Assembly (NCBI GenBank): GCA_903927605.1
Contig: CAIYNT010000176.1
Coordinates: 1 to 14,782 of the forward strand
Direction of reading: 5' to 3'
Origin: an uncultured Holophagaceae bacterium
GTDB taxonomy: Bacteria; Acidobacteriota; Holophagae; Holophagales; Holophagaceae
DNA: 14,782 nucleotides
Shown here in pieces: positions 1 through 6,213 of this stretch (positions are counted from its first letter, which is position 1; each line of letters opens with the position of its first letter). Under the pieces are notes generated by a model. The model saw only the letters and a program-made list of their open reading frames with translations. It had not been told where the DNA came from and did no database searches. Position numbers and translations under genes: made by a program.

Positions 1-1293
1 ATGGGTGAAGGGCCGGGCTGATGGGCCTGAATAGTCCTCTACCCGCTGGCCGGATCCGCGCAGCAGGTACCGGTAGCTGAGCAGGCCTTCGAGCCCCACG
101 GGTCCTCGCGCGTGGATGCGTCCGGTGCTGATGCCGACCTCTGCGCCGAACCCGTACCGGAAGCCGTCGGCGAAGCGGGTCGAGGCGTTGTGGAAGACGC
201 TCGCCGCATCCACTTCCGCCAGGAACCGGGCGGCGGCCTCGGGATTGTCGGTGACGATGGCTTCCGTATGCCCGCTGCCGTGCGCGCGAATGTGGGCCAG
301 GGCCTCGTCGAGGTCGGCCACCACCTTCAGGGCCAGGATGGGCGCGCCGTATTCCGTGTCCCAGTCGGCCTCCGTGGCGGCCTGTAGATCAGGGACCAGA
401 CCCAGGCAGGCGGGGCAGCCGCGCAGTTCCACGCCGCGGGGACAGAGGTCGTCCACCAGGGCCGGAAGTAGGCGATCGACGGCCTCTCGGTGGATCAGGA
501 CCGTCTCCACCGCGTTGCAGGCCGAGGGGTACTGGAGTTTTGCGTCCCTCACCAAGGCCACGGCCATGGCGGTGTCCGCGGCTTGGTCGAGGACCATGTG
601 GCAGATGCCTTCCGCGTGGCCCAGCACGGGTATCCGCGTGGCGGCCTGGATGCTCTGCACCAGAGCGTTGGAGCCCCGCGGGATCACCAGGTCCACCAGG
701 TCGGGGCGCTGGAGCAGGGCGGCGACCGCCGCCCGGTCCGGCAGGCCCTGAACGGCGGCTTCGGGGAGTCCCCCCTCTCGAAGTGAGTCCTGGACGGCAT
801 CCAGGAGCACCGCATTGGAGCGGCTGGCCTCGCTGCCGCCTTTGAGCAGCACCGCGTTGCCGCTCTTGAGGGCCAGAGCGCTGATCTGGATCAGCGCATC
901 CGGCCTAGATTCAAAGATGACGCAGAGCACGCCCAGGGGGCAGGCGACCCGGGTGAGTTCCAGGCCCGCATCCAGCTCCCTGCGTAGCTGCACGCGGTGC
1001 AGGGGGTCCGGCAGGGCGGCGACGGAGCGGACGCCCTGGATCATGGCGGCCAGCTTGGCCGCGTCGAGCTTGAGCCGTTGGATGCTCGAGGCATCGATGG
1101 CGTCCGCGGCCGCGAGCACGTCTTCCGCATTGGCCGCGAGAAGGGTGGCGGCGCGGCGTTCCAGCTGGTCGGCCAACCGGTGGAGAACCGTCGTACGCTG
1201 CTCGGAAGAGGTGGTCGCCAGCCGGCGCGAGGCCTCCCGGGCGGCCTGGGCCAGACCCTGGATGTGGGCGGAATGGCTGGATTCCGAGGTCAT
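1..1293 (-). CDS. proA: Gamma-glutamyl phosphate reductase (glutamate-5-semialdehyde dehydrogenase), 3' end cut by window edge
   Basis: Catalyses NADPH-dependent reduction of L-glutamyl 5-phosphate to glutamate-5-semialdehyde, the second step of proline synthesis, in the cytoplasm. The frame reads without a stop from ATG at 1293 to base 1, giving 431 codons. The family is usually about 415-430 residues, so only a short tail is missing. Visible family signatures are PLGVLCVIFESRPD (about 119-132), LKSGNAVLLKGGSEA (about 142-156), the catalytic-cysteine motif YPSACN with Cys259, and the C-terminal block STGRIHARGPVGLEGL. The start is firm: it overlaps the stop of proB as ATGA, which suggests translational coupling in a proBA operon. 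Position 259 for the nucleophile and the flanking motifs match the aldehyde-dehydrogenase fold, and I see no damaged residue. The remaining C-terminus and the stop lie outside the window. Confidence 0.96.
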   Translation of the reverse strand, partial: MTSESSHSAHIQGLAQAAREASRRLATTSSEQRTTVLHRLADQLERRAATLLAANAEDVLAAADAIDASSIQRLKLDAAKLAAMIQGVRSVAALPDPLHRVQLRRELDAGLELTRVACPLGVLCVIFESRPDALIQISALALKSGNAVLLKGGSEASRSNAVLLDAVQDSLREGGLPEAAVQGLPDRAAVAALLQRPDLVDLVIPRGSNALVQSIQAATRIPVLGHAEGICHMVLDQAADTAMAVALVRDAKLQYPSACNAVETVLIHREAVDRLLPALVDDLCPRGVELRGCPACLGLVPDLQAATEADWDTEYGAPILALKVVADLDEALAHIRAHGSGHTEAIVTDNPEAAARFLAEVDAASVFHNASTRFADGFRYGFGAEVGISTGRIHARGPVGLEGLLSYRYLLRGSGQRVEDYSGPSARPFTH

Positions 1294-2162
1294 GGCCGAC
1301 CCCCCTTGGGAGCAGCGAGGAAGAGAGTCCCGACGGGATCGCCGGCGAGGATCTGGTCCAGCACCCTGAAGGCCTGGCCCGAGGCCAGCACCACGGGCAC
1401 GCCCGCCCGCGCGGCCACCCGGGCGGCCTCCACCTTGCTGACCATGCCGCCCCGGCCGCGGCGCGAGGTGCCCTTCAGGTCGGCCTGGAGCTTGGCTCCG
1501 AAGGGGACCTCGGTCAAGGGCGTCGCATCCGGGTGGAGCCCGGGGTTGCGGTCATGCAGGGCGGTCACGTCCGAGAGGAGCACCAGCAGGTCCGCCTCCA
1601 GATGGGTGGCGACGAGGGCGGACAGGTGGTCGTTGTCGCTGAAGACCGGTGTGTTTCCGGAGAAGGTGCGCTCCAGCTCCAGCGTGGAGACCGTGTCGTT
1701 CTCGTTGAGCACGGGGATCGCGCCCAGTTCCAGCAGCGTGTCCAGCGTGTGCCGGAGGTTGGCGTGGCGGACGGGATCCGAGAAGTCGTCCTCCGTGAGC
1801 AGCACCTGCGCTGCGCAGAGGCCCATGCGGGCGAAGCCCTCCTGGTAGATGGACATGAGCTGGCCCTGGCCCACCGCCGCGCAGGCCTGCTTCTGCGGCA
1901 GGCCCTCGGGCTTGGTGATGCCCAGCTGGCGGGCCCCGAGTCCGTTGGCGCCGGAGGACACCAGCACGGGCTGGCCGCCCCGCCGGCGCAGCTCGGCCAC
2001 GGTCTCCATGAGGCCGTAGAGGCGGCTGAGCGCGGGCCTCCCATCGGCATCCAGAACGACCTGGGTGCCTAATTTCACGACGATGCGCCGCGCCAGGGGG
2101 AGCCCTTCCCGGCCTGCGGGCAGGGCTCTCTGGTCGGCTGCAGATTTGGAGGTGCGGCTCAT
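1290..2162 (-). CDS. proB: Glutamate 5-kinase, short form without PUA domain
   Basis: Phosphorylates L-glutamate at the gamma-carboxyl with ATP, the first committed step of proline synthesis. The 290-residue protein is a single amino-acid-kinase domain: VVKLGTQVV (28-36, Lys30 in the nucleotide/substrate site), VSSGANGLG (68-76), NENDTVS (153-159), FSDNDHLSA (174-182), LSDVTALH (196-203) and GGMVSKVEAA (238-247). It stops soon after the kinase domain, whereas the E. coli enzyme (367 residues) continues into a C-terminal PUA domain, so PUA is absent here. I chose the ATG at 2162. A longer frame back to 2264 exists, but it would translate through the terminator-like hairpin at 2175-2210 and adds no family sequence. 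A weak AGG lies about 7 bases upstream. The gene overlaps proA by four bases. Confidence 0.95.
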   Translation of the reverse strand: MSRTSKSAADQRALPAGREGLPLARRIVVKLGTQVVLDADGRPALSRLYGLMETVAELRRRGGQPVLVSSGANGLGARQLGITKPEGLPQKQACAAVGQGQLMSIYQEGFARMGLCAAQVLLTEDDFSDPVRHANLRHTLDTLLELGAIPVLNENDTVSTLELERTFSGNTPVFSDNDHLSALVATHLEADLLVLLSDVTALHDRNPGLHPDATPLTEVPFGAKLQADLKGTSRRGRGGMVSKVEAARVAARAGVPVVLASGQAFRVLDQILAGDPVGTLFLAAPKGGRP

Positions 2163-2174
2163 GGGAACCTGCTG

Positions 2175-2210
2175 AAAGAAAAACCCCCGGGTCGATGTGC
2201 GACCCAGGGG
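2175..2210 (-). terminator. Intrinsic terminator / candidate attenuator in front of proB
   Basis: On the minus strand an 11-bp stem (2210-2200 with 2194-2184; one position is a G-U wobble in RNA) closes a 5-base loop and is followed at once by TTTTTCTTT (2183-2175). This is a textbook rho-independent terminator for minus-strand transcripts. It ends only 12 bases before the proB ATG, so a transcript that stops here cannot express proB. That placement suits attenuation of proBA, although termination of read-through from the upstream kinase gene with a separate proB promoter is also possible. A weak alternative partner for the 5' arm, AGGGGT (minus strand, near 2245-2251), can pair with ACCCCT. 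Confidence 0.75.
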
Positions 2211-2316
2211 TGGAGGTGAGCAGACCGTGAAGGTGACTGGCTCAAACCCCTCCTGCCGGCGCACCGGAGGTGGGCTGGCTAGGCGGCGGGTTGAGGGTCG
2301 CGACAGGAATCATGAT

Positions 2317-2435
2317 CTGCCAAGTGTGCCGAAAGGGGCCGGATGATGCAACCCGGATCAGCGGCTCGCTTCCGCTAGTGTGGTGTTCCGCGAGAACCTG
2401 GATCATCCGAAGTGCTGGGACACCACACTTGGCAG
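2317..2435. repeat. Nested inverted-repeat structure, 12-bp outer stem and 8-bp inner stem
   Basis: CTGCCAAGTGTG (2317-2328) and its exact complement CACACTTGGCAG (2424-2435) close a 119-base element. Inside, CGGATGAT (2340-2347) pairs with ATCATCCG (2402-2409), and within that are two small hairpins: AGCGG/CCGCT (2360-2364, 2372-2376) and a GTTC/GAAC hairpin near 2386-2398. A competing 9-bp pairing, GTGTGGTGT (2378-2386) with ACACCACAC (2420-2428), would break the outer stem. There is no obvious target-site duplication, so a MITE is not supported. It may be a structured RNA or an extragenic palindrome. Confidence 0.65.
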
Positions 2436-2442
2436 GGATTTG

Positions 2443-2518
2443 GGGGCATGGCAGTGCCCCCAAAGGGGTGACAGATCTGGCGCGCCTGCGCACCGGATCG
2501 CCAGAGGGGCCATGCCCC
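2443..2518. repeat. Three-way-junction-like inverted repeat, 10-bp outer stem
   Basis: GGGGCATGGC (2443-2452) is the exact complement of GCCATGCCCC (2509-2518). Inside lie a short CCCC-AAA-GGGG hairpin (about 2457-2467) and a 7-bp stem TCTGGCG/CGCCAGA (2476-2482, 2499-2505). Together they form one outer stem with two inner hairpins. Function unknown. Confidence 0.6.
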
Positions 2519-2524
2519 TATGGA

Positions 2525-2576
2525 AGTGTGCTGGCCCATCCACCCCTTGATCCATGTATTTCAGGGCCAGCACACT
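2525..2576. repeat. 13-bp perfect inverted repeat overlapping the kinase stop codon
   Basis: AGTGTGCTGGCCC (2525-2537) is the exact complement of GGGCCAGCACACT (2564-2576), separated by 26 bases. The TAG stop of the first kinase gene (2577-2575) sits at the base of this stem. There is no T-tract, so it is not a classical intrinsic terminator; an mRNA 3'-end stabiliser or an extragenic palindrome is possible. Confidence 0.6.
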
Positions 2577-5361
2577 AGGATCGGTGGCCCCCTTCCAACT
2601 CAGCCTCAAGCAGGGCCCGCAGTCGGGTCCGGTTGGCTCCAAGCCGCAGGGGGGGCAGCAGGGCCAACCCTTCCCTGGCGGTGGCACGGGCCTTGTCCAA
2701 CTGGCCCGCCGCGTGGCAAGCCTGCGCCAGGGACAACAGGAAGAGCGGTTTGTGGTGGTGAGTAAGTCTCACCAGCCGCTCAGCGAACTGGACGGCCAAC
2801 TCGGGATTCCGGAGGCGGATCGGCAGGACCGTCCAGAAGGCGGAGGCGGCGAATTCCAGGGTCTGAATGGAGGCATCGCCAGTTATGGCGCTGGCGCGCA
2901 AGACTTCCAGGCCGGAGGCGGCCTGCTCCGTACCATCCTTGGGCCCGTGCAGGCGCTGCTTGAGTGTGCCGGCAAGCACCTTGTTGTTGGCCAGGGGGAC
3001 AGACCAGCCCTGGTTGCCTGGACTGAGCAAGACGAGGCGCTGCTGAATCGCGATTGAGCGTTCCAGCAATTCGATCGCATGCTGGGTGTAATCTTTGTCC
3101 TGCTCGCGAAGTGGATTCAACAGTGGGTCCAGCAGGTCCAGGTAGGTGAGCGCTTCAGCAGAGAGTTCGACCGCGAGATCGTGCTGGGCGCGCGTGTCCT
3201 TGGCGTCTGCTGTCGCGAGAAGCTCGAAGGGGCCCCGGGCCTGCTTGAACGCCGCGAAGGCGGGCCCGTACAGCCGGGCCTCGGTCAGTGCCATGGCCAA
3301 TTTCCGGTTGATGGAGGCCACCATTCGCTGCGTGGTGTCATCGGCCTTCTCGGTGGTCGGAAGCACATCCCAGGCGGCCAGGGACAGCTGGTACTCGTCG
3401 ATGGCCTGCTCCGGCTGGGTTTCGACCAGGATGCTGCCGATTTTCAGGTGACCGACGGCCACCGCCCGTTGCGAACGGGTGTAGCCGGGATCAACCTGGA
3501 GCGCGCGGAAGGAGAGTTCAAGCGCCTTACGGTAGGCCTGGAGGGCGGCTTCGGTGTCACCGAGGCTGGGCACGCCGTTCTGCCCGAGCTGGTCGGCCAG
3601 GCTGCCGTAGGTGGACGAGGCCTCTGCAATCTGGGCTGCGGACGGCTTCGTGTGGGCCAGGAGCGTGTCGAAGATGGCAGTCACTTCGCGCATGGACACG
3701 ATGGATTCCTGGGCCCGGCCAGCATAAAAGAGAACCTCACTGCGGGACCGTTCCGCCAGGGCGAGCGGAGCGAGGACCTCCGGGCTTTCCGGGGAGGAGG
3801 CCTGGAGTGCCTTGGCGAGGGTGACGGCCTTGGTGAGGCTCGCGAGGGCCCCCTGCTCGTCACCGATGTTCTGGTCATAGGGATTGCCTTGCAGGTTGCC
3901 CAGGTGCGTGTAGGCGTCCACCAGATCGAGCTGGGTCAACCGGTCGCCGGCCACATCCTTCGCCATGTGGTCCAGGCGCTGCAGGACGCGTTCCACCAGG
4001 AGCCTCCTGACGGGGGTCGATCCCGGGAGCTGCTTGACGGCCTCGTCGATCTCCGATAACAAACTCTGGCTCAGTTGCCGCATGTCCTCCGACCGCGATT
4101 CGGCCCGCCGCCGTTCCATCGTTGCCTTCCGAAACTGCCAGAGCACGCCGGCAAGGCCTGCGACGAGGCTTGCGAACACCAGGGTGAGGGCGCCCAGGGC
4201 GAGCCTGTTCCGCCGCACGAACTTGGAAGCGCGATAGCGCAGGGTGCCGCGCCTGGCCAGGACCGGGCGTCCGTCCAGGTAGGCCCGGATATCTGAAGCG
4301 AATTCGTCCGCCGAGTTGTAGCGCTCCTGAGGATCCTTGCGCATGGCCTTGAGCACAATGGCGTCCAGATCGGCGTCGAGTCGTTCCGGGGCGATCGACA
4401 CGATGCTTGGCTTGCACGGTGGCTCGCTGCAGATGAGGCGGAGCATCTCAGCCGTGGTGCCTTCCTTCAACAAATAGGGAGGAACTTCCGCCAGCAGCAG
4501 ATAGAGCAGAACCCCGAGCGAGTAGGTATCTGAGGCGGTCGTGATGGCTTCCCCCAGCACCTGTTCGGGGCTCGCATAGTTCGGCGTGAAGGATTGCAAA
4601 CCCAGCTGAGTGAGATCACTGGTGATGCGTGATGCGTGCATGGGGGCCAGCAGCTTGGCCGTGCCGAAATCCAGCAACTTGGGCGTGCCATCGTTCAGCA
4701 CCAGGATGTTGTCCGGTTTGAGATCTCGATGCACGACCAGATTCTGATGCGCAAAGTGCACGGCGGAACAAACCCTCGTGAACAGCAGCAGCCGATCCCG
4801 CATGGGGAGCTGATTGTCCTTGCAGTGACGATCAATGGAGACGCCATCGACATACTCCATGGCAAGGTACAGATCGCCCTGCTCGGTGACGCCGCCATCC
4901 AGCAGGCGGGCAATGAAAGGGTGAACGAGCCCCGCCAGGATCTGCCGTTCCTGGCGAAACCGCTCGCGGAAGTAGTCGGTGGCCAGGGGCAGGTCGATCA
5001 GTTTGATCGCCACCTGCTGCTGGAACTGTCCGTCGATCCGCTGGGCCAGGTAGACGGCCCCCATGCCGCCACGTCCCAGCAGCCGGTCCAGCTGGTAGGG
5101 GCCGACCCATCGTGCCCGGGATTCCGAATTCTCTTCCGCTTGCACCCCGGCCGACCAGCGCGACGCGAATTCCTTCTCGGACTGGAAGGCCTCGAGCAGG
5201 GAGAGCACCTCGGCCATGAGCGTCGGGTCACCGTGACAGTGGCTCTCCAGCACCGAGGCGCGGTCAGCCTCAGAAGCGGCGAGTACTTGATCAAAGATGA
5301 ATTCCGTCCGCTCTAGGAAACCCGGCGATTCACCTTCTGAAGATGTGTGGTTGTCTGACAC
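2575..5361 (-). CDS. Membrane Ser/Thr protein kinase (PknB-like) with TPR-like C-terminal half, cassette 1
   Basis: Eukaryotic-type kinase of 928 residues. Residues 1-85 form the helical N-terminal region common in acidobacterial kinases (DQVLAASEADRASVLE and a following LLEAF). The kinase domain is at about 88-365: P-loop GRGGMG (96-101), VAIK with Lys120, Glu138, HRDLKPDN (211-218), DFG (231-233) and SPEQ in the activation segment (264-267). All catalytic residues are present. After basic residues 383-386, a single hydrophobic span (about 387-410) should anchor it in the membrane. The remaining roughly 515 residues are helical with TPR-like pieces (for example ALQAYRKALELSFRALQVDP) and are predicted extracytoplasmic. 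The GTG start at 5361 is chosen because AGGAG lies about 8 bases upstream. It lies 63 bp downstream of the sigma gene on the same strand, probably co-transcribed. Inference: it phosphorylates the neighbouring sigma factor. Confidence 0.92.
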   Translation of the reverse strand: MSDNHTSSEGESPGFLERTEFIFDQVLAASEADRASVLESHCHGDPTLMAEVLSLLEAFQSEKEFASRWSAGVQAEENSESRARWVGPYQLDRLLGRGGMGAVYLAQRIDGQFQQQVAIKLIDLPLATDYFRERFRQERQILAGLVHPFIARLLDGGVTEQGDLYLAMEYVDGVSIDRHCKDNQLPMRDRLLLFTRVCSAVHFAHQNLVVHRDLKPDNILVLNDGTPKLLDFGTAKLLAPMHASRITSDLTQLGLQSFTPNYASPEQVLGEAITTASDTYSLGVLLYLLLAEVPPYLLKEGTTAEMLRLICSEPPCKPSIVSIAPERLDADLDAIVLKAMRKDPQERYNSADEFASDIRAYLDGRPVLARRGTLRYRASKFVRRNRLALGALTLVFASLVAGLAGVLWQFRKATMERRRAESRSEDMRQLSQSLLSEIDEAVKQLPGSTPVRRLLVERVLQRLDHMAKDVAGDRLTQLDLVDAYTHLGNLQGNPYDQNIGDEQGALASLTKAVTLAKALQASSPESPEVLAPLALAERSRSEVLFYAGRAQESIVSMREVTAIFDTLLAHTKPSAAQIAEASSTYGSLADQLGQNGVPSLGDTEAALQAYRKALELSFRALQVDPGYTRSQRAVAVGHLKIGSILVETQPEQAIDEYQLSLAAWDVLPTTEKADDTTQRMVASINRKLAMALTEARLYGPAFAAFKQARGPFELLATADAKDTRAQHDLAVELSAEALTYLDLLDPLLNPLREQDKDYTQHAIELLERSIAIQQRLVLLSPGNQGWSVPLANNKVLAGTLKQRLHGPKDGTEQAASGLEVLRASAITGDASIQTLEFAASAFWTVLPIRLRNPELAVQFAERLVRLTHHHKPLFLLSLAQACHAAGQLDKARATAREGLALLPPLRLGANRTRLRALLEAELEGGHRS

Positions 5362-5424
5362 GGCCGTACTCCTGGGCGTTTCAGGCTGTCATGACAAGAT
5401 TGCGAAGAATGAACGGAAAGTGAC

Positions 5425-6015
5425 TCAAGCTTTCGACGGGAGCTTGCGCAATTCTGGATTCATCCTCCGGAAGAGCCAGGCCTTCGCATAGTTGAGGTGG
5501 CGATCCACTGTCGCCTTGGAGAGGTTCATCAGATCGGCGGTTTCCTCGGCGGTGTGGCCGAGGAAATAGCGCAGCTCGATGAGCTGGACCTTGGTCGGAT
5601 CGATCTGATTCAGGGCTTCCAGCGCGCTGTCGAGCTCGATCAGCTCGGGACTTCCGATCTCCACCCAGGTCAGGTCTTCGCTGAGCGGGATGTGCTGGGC
5701 CAGGCCCCCATGCTTCTGCGCCTGGTGGCCGCGGGCATGATCGATCAGGATCATCCGCATCACCTTTGCGCAGAACGTGTAGAAATGGACCCGATCCTCC
5801 CAATCGGCCTTCTTCTGGTTCCGCAGCCGCAGGTAGAGCTCATGGACCAGAGAGGTGGCCTGCATTGTCCCGGGACCCTTCTCCCGCCTGATGTAGGTCG
5901 CAGCAACCTCCCTCAGATGGGAATAGACCAGGGGCACGAGTTGCTCGAAGGCCTCCGGTTCGCCGTCCTTCCATTTGGCCAGGAGCCGCGTGATCTCGCC
6001 CGGTTCCGTTGCCAT
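5425..6015 (-). CDS. ECF-like sigma-70 factor (TIGR02999 / ECF_sigma_70 type), cassette 1
   Basis: A 196-residue alternative sigma factor that should direct RNA polymerase to specific promoters. Region 2 spans about 20-97 (EAFEQLVPLVYSHLREVA, then SLVHELYLRLRNQ and DWEDRVHFYTFCAKVMR). Region 4 spans about 135-190, with helix-turn-helix text AEETADLMNLSKATVDRH. In region 2.2, where ordinary ECF factors carry an acidic DAED-type motif, this protein reads QATS (52-55), so the acidic contact to the polymerase clamp helices is missing and a Thr-Ser pair is present. No anti-sigma factor gene adjoins; the next gene is a Ser/Thr kinase. Start ATG at 6015 has GGGGA upstream. The second cassette encodes a paralogue identical at 159 of 196 positions by ungapped hand alignment. 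Target promoters are not established. Confidence 0.92.
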   Translation of the reverse strand: MATEPGEITRLLAKWKDGEPEAFEQLVPLVYSHLREVAATYIRREKGPGTMQATSLVHELYLRLRNQKKADWEDRVHFYTFCAKVMRMILIDHARGHQAQKHGGLAQHIPLSEDLTWVEIGSPELIELDSALEALNQIDPTKVQLIELRYFLGHTAEETADLMNLSKATVDRHLNYAKAWLFRRMNPELRKLPSKA

Positions 6016-6124
6016 GAGGGTCCCCGTAGGCGTTGCGGGTAGATGGGTCGCTTATCGGAAGAGGACTGTCGTCCAAAAGGTGTCGTAACCGGATCCAAAA
6101 AAACCGTGAGTCAATTCTATTACA

Positions 6125-6213
6125 GTCTGCGCAGTCCAAAGTGTAACCGCGCGGAAAATCGTCAACACCGACGATAGCGCGAAAATTTCCTATCCCTTAA
6201 CCCTGGAGGCAAT
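6125..6213 (+). promoter_or_regulatory. Conserved upstream region and ribosome-binding site of lipoprotein gene 1
   Basis: The 89 bases before the ATG at 6214 align without gaps to the 89 bases before the second lipoprotein gene, with 62 identities by hand count. Conserved blocks, at the same or nearly the same distance from the ATG, are GTYTGCGC (from -89), AAAATCGTC (from -59), AAAATTTCC (about -33) and CCCTGGAGGCAAT ending at -1, which contains a strong GGAGG Shine-Dalgarno site. A small stem ATCGTC/GACGAT (6158-6175) lies inside. It probably contains the promoter and operator shared by both cassettes; I could not assign -35/-10 elements with confidence. Confidence 0.5.

Larger units (their letters stand above)
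2163..2574 (-). other. 412-bp gap with structured, probably transcribed leader of proBA
   Basis: No believable gene lies here; the short open frames on both strands have no family resemblance and run through inverted repeats. Reading on the minus strand towards proB, it holds a 13-bp inverted repeat, a nested 10-bp/7-bp structure, a nested 12-bp/8-bp structure, about 100 bases with little structure, and finally a strong hairpin with a T-tract immediately before proB. It could be a long regulatory leader of proBA, the 3' end of the upstream kinase transcript, a small RNA, or a cluster of extragenic palindromes. The sequence alone does not decide which. Confidence 0.6.

Noticed and set aside
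2236..2264. tRNA T-arm-like text (GGGTTTGAGCC on minus) and a 34-codon N-terminal extension of ProB
   Set aside because: No acceptor, D or anticodon arm could be fitted around it, and the extension would run through the terminator hairpin. Treated as non-coding leader.
2317..2435. MITE or other insertion element
   Set aside because: The 12-bp terminal repeats are perfect, but no flanking target-site duplication was seen and no second copy exists in the window.
2163..2574. T-box riboswitch in front of proBA
   Set aside because: No T-box consensus (AGGGTGGNACCGCG-like) was found on the minus strand; only the terminator part is supported.
997..4059. Long plus-strand open frames opposite proA, proB and kinase 1
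   Set aside because: Antisense shadows in GC-rich DNA; the opposite strand encodes clear family members with intact catalytic motifs.
5387..5396. Palindrome TGTCATGACA between sigma 1 and kinase 1
   Set aside because: Ten bases only, absent from the equivalent gap in cassette 2, so probably chance.
6090..6114. Sigma-70 type promoter for sigma gene 1 (TTGACT on minus at 6114-6109)
   Set aside because: No acceptable -10 box at 16-18 bases spacing; a single -35-like hexamer is not enough.
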